NCBI GenBank assembly: GCA_010909165.1
Contig: MU008206.1
Location: forward strand, 336,229 to 400,228
DNA length: 64,000 bases
Direction: 5' to 3'
DNA from: Anthoceros angustus
Taxonomy: Eukaryota > Streptophyta > Anthocerotopsida > Anthocerotales > Anthocerotaceae
Below the pieces are notes generated by a model, which saw only the letters and a list, made by a program, of their open reading frames with translations, was not told the DNA's origin and did not search any database. Shown one piece after another: positions 12,063 through 22,017 of this stretch; the stretch's first letter is position 1, and every line of letters starts with the position of its first letter. A program made the translations under genes and the position numbers.

Positions 12063-13268
12063 GCTTGGTACCGAACCTCCTCCCCATCCACCATTCCTTT
12101 TACTTTTGCCCTTTGAAATACCACGTTTTACTTGGTAGTTACCACCAATACGCCTTCAATACGACCATATATAAAATACCGTATCAATACATCCTTATAC
12201 TATGCATGTAGTCTACTGATAAATGTACTATATTATTCTAAGTGCTATCTGGCGTATTCAATTTCATATAAAATAAGTTTGTATATTATCGTGTACATAC
12301 GTACATATATTCATGATACGATACTTTGTATTTACTATACGTGTAAATAGCGGCGCCCTTTATACCCCTACTTTATAGCATGCATGCGGTTTGTCCTTCC
12401 ACGTCACCAATAGCCAGGCTTCCGCCATGGCGCCCAAGAAGATGTTGTCCCCACCTATCACCTTATTGTGACGCATCACCGTGAGGTTATGCCCCTACAA
12501 GATTGTGCGGAGGAGATTTGGTATGCCGGCTTATGCTTTTACGCCTCCATGTAAGGCACTTCCTACTCGTCATCGTATGCACCTCGAAACTTCCGCCCTC
12601 CGTTCGATTCGCAATTTTCTTCTTCCCCTCACTTGCGTTGGGCAAGCTTTGCCACTTCCACCGCTTCCCTCCCTGCCTTCTGCAGGCACACGTTGCACAT
12701 ACAAACCAGCATGGCCATCATGAGTTATCCAGCGTTAATGGGTTTCCACCAAGCGACCATTTGCCTTACCTTCCCTCCGGTCCCTCCTCTTTTCTTACGC
12801 CCTTCTTGCTGGACATTTTCCTCTTAGTCCTCCTTCTTACATGCGGCGTGCCCTTGTCACTCGCCCACCGGCTGCCTCTACTCCTCCTCCCATTTTCCTC
12901 TTTCGCCTCCACCCTTTATCGCGGTGGCGTTGCCTCAACTGGGCTCCACTATGTGTCCATGCTCTCAAGATCCGAGGCTGCAAGATATGTGTCCGCACGA
13001 AATTAGGCACATCGCCCTCTTCAAGACCGCCTCCTGCCATGTTATCTCGCAGCTGCCCCCCACGCCCCGCCCCTCGGCCTCCATCTGCATTGGCCTTTGC
13101 CGATATCAAAGGCACCGCATGATGCCCTCTTAGTCCTCCTTCATTCTCTCTCCCCTCGACATCCGCCTCATGCTAGTTACGCGCCTTTTGCCCCCGCCCA
13201 CCATGGCCGCTGGGTGATCCACCGTCTGCCCTCCGCCACCCGCCTCCTCCTAGTCCCCCGCTTTTTCT
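12063..13268. other. Non-coding, no gene recognised
   Basis: 12.15-12.35 kb is AT-rich with TATA-like words. From about 12.5 kb onward the plus strand becomes strongly pyrimidine-rich (CCTCC, CTTCC). This opens long frames on both strands without giving any recognisable protein. Confidence 0.4.
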
Positions 13269-14130
13269 GTCCATAGTGCACACAAGTGTGTTTCCTTCCC
13301 GGTGACGGAGTTGCCCCCTCCGTGCTCCACCACCCCCCGCCTCCACACTCCTTGTTCCCGCCTCCTCGGCCTCCTCCTCCTCCCAAGCCCCTTCCGCCCT
13401 CCACCTCCATACATGGCCGTCACCTTGCTGCCCTGCACTCCTCCACCTCTTTTCCATTATTTGCTTGCCCACCACATGCCCCCGCCGCCCGCCTCCATCA
13501 CACCATTCCTGTGCATGCAACTTCCACCAACCTGCGATCGTGGTGTCGCGGCACCACAATTACGCCCACACTGCCACTGCTTCCCCACCGCTGCCTCCCT
13601 CCTGCATGCTTCCTCATGACCGCGCCCTGCCTCCACTTCACCGCTACTTGTTCATCGCCTTTCCCCCCTTCCAAGTCCCATCGCCTCCTCCGCCACCCGC
13701 TCCTCCTAGTCCCCTGCGTTTTGGCTGTCCATAGTGCACACAAGTGTGTTTCCTTCACAGTGACGGTTCTTGCCCCCTCGTGCTCCACCACCGACTCCGC
13801 CCTCCACACTCCTTGTTCCCGCCTCCTCCCAAGCCCCTTCCGCCATCCCAACGGCCTCCACCCTCCATACATGGCCGTCACCTTGCGGTCGGGCACTCCT
13901 CCACCTCTTTTCCATTATTTGCTTGCCCACCTCCACCTGCCCTCCGCCACCCGCCTCCATTGACACCATTCCGGGCATGCTTCCACCAACCTGCGATCGT
14001 GGTGTCGCATGAACCTTCACCATGTCGTTTCCCCCTCTGCCTCCCTCCTGCATGCTTCCTCTCGTGCTTCCCGTCTCCACTTCACGCTACTTGTTCGCCG
14101 TCGCCTTTCCCCCCTTCCAAGTCCGTTGTG
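13269..14130. repeat. Tandem duplication, unit 458 bp, pyrimidine-rich
   Basis: A block starting GTCCATAGTGCACACAAGTG at 13,269 recurs at 13,727, and the similarity runs on through the following CCGCC-rich sequence, including TACATGGCCGTCACCTTG and CTTCCACCAACCTGCGATCG in both copies. The copies differ by small deletions. Proline-rich open frames here (for example 13,286-13,963) change frame between copies and are not considered genes. Confidence 0.7.
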
Positions 14131-14729
14131 CCCCCGCCTCCTCGGCCTCCTCCCTCCCAAGCCCCCTTCCGCCCCATCTGCATTCCTTGCTAGCATCTAG
14201 ACGTCCACGTCGCCACCACGTGCACCACTGTTGCCTCCCACCCCTTCCTTCCGTCGCCTCGGAAAGGCCACCATATCAGGATCCATCTCCAATTCAATGT
14301 CATTAAGCAAAATGGTCATTTCCCTTGTTCTCCTTGCAATGGCTTGAACCTATGGTGTCTTCTCATACACTCCCTGCCTTACCCGCTGTAGGAACTCAGG
14401 CACAGAACCCCCACTATCGCGGACCGCCCACAGAGGCTGCATGGAAATCGTCCTCTTCAACCTCCCATACTCTGCCTCTTCTTCCGTTGGAAACCGCCCA
14501 TCTTGATTCTCAAACCTCACCACCCGGCCAGACGCCTCCCTTTCCCCATGGGTTTGGACCCATCCTCCCGTTTTGGCTAGCCTCTCTTTTGCTGCAATTT
14601 CTTGATGGCTCAAACCTCCCGTTCCTCTTCAGCTCCATCCGAGCCCATGCAAGGGCATCTTCTCACTCTTTGTCACCCACCATGCTCGGTTTCTTCCCAT
14701 GTCCTCTGCTCCATTTCTCTAGCGTTGAG

Positions 14730-14752
14730 TTAGGGTTTTGTATTCTATATAA
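14730..14752 (+). promoter_or_regulatory. Telo-box plus TATA-box promoter-like site
   Basis: TTAGGGTTT (the telo-box in reverse) at 14,730-14,738 is followed closely by TATATAA at 14,746-14,752. This is a plausible plus-strand plant promoter. The sequence downstream is interrupted 234 bp later by the copia insertion at 14,986, so any transcript from here would now enter the element. Function is inferred from motifs only. Confidence 0.4.
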
Positions 14753-14980
14753 ACTCTTTCTTCGGATGGTATTGTCTTTTCCTGGGGTAGCTCCGAGGGC
14801 TGAGGTCCTTCCTTTAGCTGCGTCTTTGTTTTGTATTCCAAGGTTTCCCCATGTCCGGAGTCCGAGGTGCTGTCCAGTTTTGTAGCAGTTTGAAGGCGAA
14901 TTTGCTGTTTGTTGTGATGCGAAGTTGTTACTTCCGAAAGCCAAGGTTGTTTGCCTCCGAAGGCCACGGTTGTCCGCTTC

Positions 14981-14985
14981 CGAAG
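14981..14985. repeat. Target-site duplication of copia element, left copy
   Basis: CGAAG directly precedes the left LTR and is repeated at 22,013-22,017 directly after the right LTR. Five bases is the expected size for a Ty1/copia integrase. Confidence 0.85.
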
Positions 14986-15218
14986 TGATGAAATAGGTCA
15001 CTATTAGGGCACTCTTCACTAGGGCACCTAGAACTTAATGATTTATTTATTTGGATAGGGCATTAAGTAGTTTAGGTAGTTTTCTTTAGTTGGTTACTTA
15101 ATTGGTTATTTGTTACAACCACTTGGTTATAACCACTTTAGCCTTCTATATAAGGCATGTACTTTCTATCAAATGTAATGCAACACATATTGCTTGAGCT
15201 TGTGTATGATTCTCATCA
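14986..15218 (+). repeat. 5' LTR of copia element
   Basis: 233 bp, TG...CA ends within the short inverted repeat TGATGA/TCATCA. A TATATAA box at 15,147-15,153 lies about 70 bp before the LTR end and is the likely promoter for element transcription. Confidence 0.9.
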
Positions 15219-15231
15219 TGGTATCGAGCAC
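15219..15231 (+). other. Primer-binding site
   Basis: TGGTATCGAGCAC immediately follows the 5' LTR. The usual initiator tRNA-Met complement in plant copia elements is TGGTATCAGAGC; this copy matches with one base missing. Confidence 0.8.
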
Positions 15232-16079
15232 ACTTGCTCTTTGTTTGTGCATCCTCATGCATCTAAGTAGCTTATCTAGGAGACACTTTCTAATCTAGCA
15301 TTTGCCTAGATGGATTGTGTTTATCCTAGAATTGCTATCTTTGCATGCATTCTTTATGCTAACATTTCTCTTCTAACAATGCTTTTATGCACTAATTCTT
15401 TGTTCTTCCTCCATGGATTTGTGTTCCCTTAGAAGGAGAAGGCATAGAGTTAAGAAGAGAAGTAGTCTGCAAGACAACAAGAACAAATTAGGAGCCCAAC
15501 ACATAGAAGCAATAGAAGACAACAAGCTATAGAGGAGAGATAGTAGAAACCTCCTCTTGTATAGCAAACTTCATTGCATCTATTTTAATTTCTAAACCGG
15601 ATCAAGGGAAGTTTATCAAGCTAGCTAGACGTGATTTGCTAGAAGTTTTAGTCCAATTCACGTCAAGGCATTAGAATTAGCTCTCCAACATATCCCAAAT
15701 TTGAATCGGTATTAGTACTCCTTTATCTTCTAGTCTGCAAGACAAAAATAGCATAGAAACTCTTAGATTTCAAGAAATTGATAGTCAATTAGCAACTCTT
15801 AGAATCCAATCCTTTGATCTTAAGGGAGAATTATCTGAATTAAGGACAAAATTGTCTATTCTCTCTAAGGTTGATAATGCGCAGAGATTTGAGAGCATGC
15901 TATCATCATCCGAATCGGTATGATGCAAGAGAAGAGTTTCGTGCATGCAATAGAAGATGAGAGGTCATCAGGCCTAGTCCTCTAAATCACCTACAATGGC
16001 TGGAGTGATCAATAATGAAGAACAAACTGTTCCTAATTCCCCATTGGGTAATGATAATGCTAACACTTCATTGCATTAT

Positions 16080-16700
16080 CATTATGGTGACGATTTGAAA
16101 GATAGATTCAATGGAAGGGATTATGACATCGGTCATTGAGAATGCGAGGAGCTTTGCGGCAAAGAGACCTTTGGGGCATCGTCGATGGATCAATTCCAAG
16201 GCCACACGCCCGATTTGAACGTGAACTTCAACCTTCCGGGCGCCCAGGCGAGAAGGCACAAGATTTATTGGTCGGTGGACTTTCTCAACATATGGTGAGA
16301 CATGTCGCTGCAAAGACCTCCAAGGATATGTGGACTCACCTTGCTCAATTATATTCATCTCGAGATGTAATGAGTATTGTTGCGACTTCACGTAACTTCC
16401 GCAACCTCTCAATGAAGGAGTCCGACACCATCGAACATCATGTTAATGCATTTCGATTGGCACGATCCCATTTGGAATCTTCAACTGGCGTACCTATCTC
16501 AGAGATGGAGGCTTACGTCATTCTCTTATCTTCATTGCCACCTTCTTATAGGGCTTTCATTACAACTCAAAATGCGATGCAATGTCGAAAAAGCTGCAGA
16601 TGAAGATCCAAATGAAGAGCCGGACATCGTGTTTCCGAACTTATTGGAGCATTGCTACAGGAGGAGGCAAGCAGCGTCATCATCACTCCGAGCCAACAAG
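16080..16700 (+). pseudogene. Copia gag (UBN2-type), frameshifted
   Basis: The core frame 16,136-16,603 shows the classic copia gag pattern: RDLWGIVDGSIPRP, then a helical region, SSRDVMSIVATSRNFRNLSM and LLSSLPPSYRAFI. The expected preceding motif (DRFNGRDYD) lies in another frame at about 16,105. Downstream sequence to 16,960, with basic residues and a Cys/His-like stretch, is also shifted. It would form the virus-like particle in an intact element. Confidence 0.8.
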
Positions 16701-16983
16701 CGGCGGTGATGTATTCACAAAGGGGTAGAGGAAGAGGAGGCGAGGCCGAGGTTCTACTTTCCAGACCCCATATCCTCGCATACTTTCCATGATGGAGAGG
16801 CATCTTCTTCAACACCGCAAGAGGTAACAAGAAGGCGGGATTATATGTAATTGGTGCGTAATCCCAAATCACATGGAAAAGGATTGTCGTAAGAAGAAGA
16901 ATGGGAACCTCGCAAGGAGGCCCCACACAGCTAACATTGCGTGAAGAAACAATCTTCCTCAACTCCAGCAGTGCTCACTGTGC

Positions 16984-17457
16984 TTGGCTTCTTCCAAGCC
17001 CTCCAATACCTCATGGTACTTAGACAGTGGAGCTACTTCACATATTTGTTACAACAGAAACTCTTTTGAGTCTTACTCACCAGCCACAGGACATCAGTCT
17101 GTCCTCCTGGGAGATGATCACAACCTACCCATTGCGGGTGTTGGTTCAGTTGTATTCAAGTGTGATTCAGGTCAGGTTCTTCATCTTCATCACGTCCTCC
17201 ATGTTCCTTCAATGTGCAAGAATCTAGTATCAGCTGCAAGTCTTTGTCAAGAACACACTCTGCAGGTGATCCTTTATGCAGATAGTTGTCTTCTCTCTTT
17301 CATAAGTGATAGAAACTATACAATCTGCAGCACTTTAGATGATGGTCTCTATAGATTGTCGACAAGTGGGAGCCACCCATTCGCTAATGTTGCCATTCCA
17401 AACCCAAATGACACCTACCCAAACCATGCTTTGGCATTGTCGCCTTGGTCATCCTAA
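16984..17457 (+). pseudogene. Copia aspartic protease and GAG-pre-integrase region
   Basis: The open frame starts just after the gag remnant. The aspartic protease active site appears as YLDSGATSHIC near residue 13-22, and VLHVPSMCKNLVSAASLC is the typical downstream protease signature. The GAG-pre-integrase motif LWHCRLGHPNSQKLIQMSKG lies in the next frame, at about 17,430-17,490, so at least one frameshift separates them. Confidence 0.85.
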
Positions 17458-17599
17458 TAGTCAAAAATTAATCCAAATGTCTAAGGGAGCTTTATATAGA
17501 ACCCTTGCCTTGCAAAGGTTGAACACCTACCTTGGTGCGAATCTTGTGTCCTCACTAAACGACATCAAGAGCCTTTCAAAATAAATCTCCACAAAGGGC

Positions 17600-18350
17600 C
17601 AAGTCACCTTTAGAGATAGTGCACATGACATTGTGGACCCTTGTCTACACCCTCCTTTAGTGGTAGTAGATATTTTTGACCTTCACGGATGATTTCTCTC
17701 GTTTTGTCTTTTCCTACATCCTGAAAAACAAGAGTGATGCCTTTCACTTCTTCAAGGACTACATGAAATGGGCTGAGAGACTTACAGATCACAAACTCAA
17801 GACCTTACGTTCCGACAATGGTGGAGAGTTTACATCTCTTTTGAGGATTTTGTCGAGTGAAGGTATAGCTCAACAACTTGATTGTCTACACTCCTCAACA
17901 AAATGGCGTAGCCGAGAACAAGAATCTACGCCTCCAAGAGATCACAGGTTGCTTATTGGTACAAGCTAAGTTATCTAAGGCTTATTGGGCGAGGCCCTCC
18001 TAGACAACCTATCTCATGAATCGATTGCCTACATCAGTTCAAGGTATGACTCCATATGAAGCATTCATTGGCAAGAAGCCTTCTATTGACCACCTTCAAT
18101 TTTTGGATCCCCACATATGTTTTTATTCCCAAAGCATTGCGTAAGAAGTTGGATCCCAAAGCGGCTAAGTACACTTTCATTGGCTACAAGGTATCAAAGG
18201 GTACAAATTGTTCAACCCTTCTACAAGGCAACTTTTATACGCCGAGTGTTACTTTTCATGAGTCTTACCTCTTTTCCCCCAGTGGGAGTGATAGGCTTGG
18301 TCCTCCTCTTGATGAGACCATTGACCCTTCTTATTTTGATGAATCTTGAT
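17600..18350 (+). pseudogene. Copia integrase, frameshifted
   Basis: TFTDDFSRFVFSYIL with HFFKDY at 17,676 onward and LRSDNGGEFTS at about 17,810 carry the first two catalytic Asp residues of the DDE triad. The expected third region (KNGVAERKN-like) is seen only as a shifted echo near 17,900-17,930. The frame from 18,056 gives the post-integrase part (KALRKKLDPKAAKYTFIGY). Several frame changes mark this as non-functional. Confidence 0.85.
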
Positions 18351-18789
18351 TATTTCACTCCATTTCCCATTCACGCTTCTCGTGTTCCTTTAGTTGAACC
18401 TATTATGCGGAGGAGGAGTTAGCATCTATTCCACAACTGGTACAACTCAGCAACGAACGATGTTGACATCCCAGAGGCGCCGGTTGACACTCATGATGAT
18501 GAGTTTGATGACCCTCGGAGGATGACATTGTGGAGCCAGATCCCGCGTTGATCCCGCTCCCTGGATGATGCACTGCACAAAGGTACAACCTTAGATCCCG
18601 ACCTACTATCTCAGTCCTGCAGTTGGAAGGAACCTCCTTTAGGATACCTAGCTGTTTTGATGATCCTATACCCCTATATCACTTTATTCTCAAGCTGTCT
18701 ACAAGGCAACTATAGACCCGGAAGAACCTCTTACCTTAAAACAAGCTTTCTCTTCTCGAAAAGACTTATGGAAGGTAGTCGAGATTCGA

Positions 18790-19560
18790 ATATAATTCCC
18801 TAGTTAATAACTCTACATGGGAATTGGTCAAACCACCTAGGGGTAGGAAGATAGTAACCAGCAAATGGGTATTCAAAATTAAAAGAAAAGGAGATGGTTC
18901 TATAGAAAGGTATAAGGCACGCCTAGTAGCGAGGTTTTACACAAATTCTGGTCTAGATTACATACCTTGGGCCACTTATGCCCCAGAGCCAAATTTGCCA
19001 CACTTGAATGATATTTGCCTTATGTGCCCAACATGATCTTGAACTCCACATGATGGATGTTAAGACAGATATATTTGTATGGCGCTGCAAGAGGAAATAT
19101 ACATGAGACAACCCGAGGTTACAAGTCAAAGGCAAAGAAGATTGGGTATGCCGACTCATCAAAGGTTTGTATGGCCTTAAGCGGTCGAGCAAGAATTGGA
19201 ACTTAACCATACATGTACAACTTATTGGGAGAGGATTTAAGCAAAGCCGGTGATGCTTGTATGTACATCCTAATATCCGCAATGATATATTTTATCTTCT
19301 ACTTTATGTTGATGATGTTTTTATGGCAACAAACTCCCTTACTCTCCTAGCGAAACTAAAGCATGGCTTAGGACTCTATTTGAGATGTCCGATCTAGGAG
19401 AAATGACATATGCACTTGGTGTTAATATTATACGAAATAGAGGTAATAAGACTCTAAGTATAGTTCAAACCAAGTATATTAAGGAGAGTTTAGCTAAATT
19501 TGGACTTGAGGATGCAAAGCACACCCACACCTTTTGCAAGTGGTGTTAGGCTTACCTCGA
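18790..19560 (+). pseudogene. Copia reverse transcriptase, frameshifted
   Basis: TSKWVFKIKRKGDGSIERYK and ARLVARF at about 18,855-18,940 are the conserved RT N-terminal motifs. The catalytic YVDD box is visible at about 19,305-19,316 within LLYVDDVFM. LGEMTYALGV follows at about 19,395. No single frame spans the domain. Confidence 0.88.
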
Positions 19561-19759
19561 TATGAGTCCCAAAACAATTGAAGAAAAGCTAGAAATGTCG
19601 TTCCATACCGACATCTTTGTTGGCACTCTAATATATTTATGCAATTTTACGAGACCGGATATATCTTTTGAAGTCGCCTCGCTCACAATTCTTGGAGAAC
19701 CACGGGCGTGAGCCTTTGGATGTCTGTTAAGCGTATATTCGTACCTTAAAGGCACTATG

Positions 19760-20251
19760 TACAGGATCGATGTTCAAGCATACAGCATCAACACATTAAC
19801 TCTAACGGCATATCGATGCCGATTATCTTTGGTGACCCGATACGAAAATCGTATCGGTATGTATTACTCTTGGAGGAGCACCAATATCTGGTCAAGTAAG
19901 AAACAACCTACTATAGCTTTATCTGAGTGTGGTACTAACCTCGGTCTAAAGACATAGTGTGGTCTAGGTTAGTTTTGAGTGAACTTCACCATCCTCAACT
20001 TAAGCCTACATCTTTGTTTAGTGATAGCGGGTGCCATGCACTTGCAGAAATCCTGTTTTCATTCTAGAACTAAACATATAGCTGTTGAGTATCACTACAT
20101 AAGGGAAAAGTTAGAAGATCAAACCATAAATATTAGTTATGTTCAAACTTTAGACAATGTCGATTTATTAACAAAGTCATTGGGAATTGAGTTACATAGG
20201 AAACACATGAAATGTTTGGGTATAATGGACACGTCCAAACCTTTAACCTAA
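19760..20251 (+). pseudogene. Copia RNase H, frameshifted
   Basis: WSSKKQPTIALSE at about 19,890-19,930 and SRTKHIAVEYHYIREKLE at about 20,065-20,120 are the conserved C-terminal RNase H motifs of copia polyproteins. The frame ends with TAA just after KCLGIMDTSKPLT. Confidence 0.88.
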
Positions 20252-21776
20252 TACTCACCCTAGCGCCTTAGGGCCGATTTAAGATAACCTTAAAATCTTA
20301 GCCCATATTGTTTTTATTTTTCACAAACTTATTTCTTCTTCTATCTCAAAATATTGTCTTTTCCTTGTTCCTCATAGACGGTCAACATAGAACCTGGAAT
20401 ATTTTATATTAAAAATAAAATAATATTTAAGCAGTATTTATGATTAAAACAATAAATTCCTTAGCACCAAAGGCACTTACGGAAAATATGTTTGATATGT
20501 CCTGGAAATTCCTATGGGAGACTTGCTATTTTATCATGTGGATGGTAGTTTCCTCACATAACATATGAGTATGGGACATCCACCTTGCTAGGGCCTCCTT
20601 TTGTCAATACAACTACAGCTTTATCATAATCACCTAATGGGAGATATTCAGATCGTAAAAGCCTATACTCTTCACTTCATTAGGCTGACCAGGATAGTTG
20701 TAGTCTTACACTTAGGAAACAAGGATTTACAAGGTTAGAACAATAAGCCACAAATTGAAAAGGAAACAAAACTAGAAACTCGAAATTAGGAATCAACATA
20801 TACCTTTTTCATTTTCCTTTCCTTTCCTTTCTTCTTTTCCTTTCCATCCTTCTTCCTCTTTTCTTCTCTCCTTCATCCTCCACCGCATCGCCAGAGCCAC
20901 CAACACCAAAGGAAGGGATGGTCGACACTTCAAAGTCGGCCATCCCCCTCACCACAACTTGCCTCCATTCCGCTAGAGCTTGATGAGGGAAGGAGGGTAG
21001 GAGGCGGGAGGGAGGCCCCATGATACCGCAATGCGCATTTTTCTTTCCTAGGCCTTTCTTCACACATTGAAGTTGGGGCCCTCTCTCCTAATTTCATGAC
21101 AAGAATGAACACACAGAACATGGCTTCCTTATACCGAGCAAGAGATTGGAGATCATCGTCAAGTTCGGTTTCGAGCCTTCTTCTTCCGAGGACTCCAAGA
21201 TGATATGTCTTCTCCTCGGATTTCGGTGTTTGAGAGCTGGTGTGAGAGAGCGAGAATTTCTTTGAAGATTCATTAGGCGGGAGAAGCGGAAGATTTCGGA
21301 GAAAGATGCCCAGAATCTCCCATGGGCATCCCTCTCCTGCAGGACGCCCTCACGGATTGAGGGCGCGGGCGCCCGGCGCGCCCGCGGGCGCCGCGCGGCC
21401 GCGCCTTCTGGCGCCCGCCACGGCGCGCCCGGCGCGGGAGGGGCGCCTGGCGCCTCGCCGCCGCCTGCGGTTTGATGAGGGAAGGAGGTAGGAGCGGAAG
21501 GCATGTCGATTCCCCCGTACATGGGCATGTGATGCCCATGGATGGTTAATAACCATCCATTTACTTTGATAAATAGTTATTTTCCTTTTATAAATTGCTA
21601 TTTTCCTTTTAAGCTCAATTATGAATATGCTTAATTTTCAACTTAAGTTCCCTTTTACTTAATGCTTTTAAGCTCACTTGACTTTAGAACTAGTTTTCAG
21701 TTCTAGGCATATTTTGACTTATTTTGAAGCTAGAGTAATTCTCTATCATCACACCCTAGTTCATAGTGAGTGGGAG
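20252..21776 (+). other. Long non-coding 3' tail of the copia element, with polypurine tract
   Basis: About 1.5 kb separates the RNase H stop from the 3' LTR, much longer than the usual short spacer. It includes pyrimidine-rich runs at 20.81-20.88 kb and a block of GGCGCG/CGCGCC-rich palindromic sequence at 21,360-21,470, unlike the AT-rich surroundings. The last bases, GTGAGTGGGAG (21,766-21,776), form the polypurine tract. The part from about 21.54 kb is shared with the second copy at 37.6-37.88 kb. Confidence 0.7.
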
Positions 21777-22012
21777 TGATGAAATAGGTCACTATTAGGG
21801 CACTCTTCACTAGGGCACCTAGAACTTAATGATTTATTTATTTGGATAGGGCATTAAGTAGTTTAGGTAGTTTCTTTAGTTGGTTACTTAAGTGGTTATT
21901 TGTTACAACCACTAGGTGGTTATAACCACTTCTAGCCTTCTATATAAGGCATGTACTTTCTATCAAATGTAATGCAACACATATTGCTTGAGCTTGTGTA
22001 TGATTCTCATCA
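21777..22012 (+). repeat. 3' LTR of copia element
   Basis: 236 bp, matching the 5' LTR apart from a few small differences, including extra bases near the GGTTATAACC segment. TATATAA at 21,941-21,947. It is followed by the right target duplication CGAAG at 22,013-22,017. Confidence 0.9.
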
Positions 22013-22017
22013 CGAAG

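Larger units (their letters stand above)
14986..22012 (+). mobile_element. Complete-ended Ty1/copia LTR retrotransposon (about 7.0 kb)
   Basis: Left LTR 14,986-15,218 and right LTR 21,777-22,012 begin TGATGA and end TCATCA and are almost identical. A PBS, gag, protease, integrase, RT, RNase H and polypurine tract lie between them in the order expected for copia (integrase before RT). CGAAG flanks both ends. The reading frame is broken many times, so the copy is not autonomous. Closely matching LTRs with a broken interior suggest either fairly recent insertion of an already defective copy mobilised in trans, or sequence errors. A second member of the family is represented by its 3' end at 37.6-38.1 kb. 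Confidence 0.93.

Noticed and set aside
12841-14200. Long proline-rich and glycine-rich open frames on both strands
   Set aside because: They result from pyrimidine-rich tandem repeats; frames differ between the two 458-bp copies and no domain is seen.
21094-21556. Minus-strand Arg/Pro-rich frames in the copia tail
   Set aside because: They are created by the GC-rich palindromic block and have no recognisable protein features.
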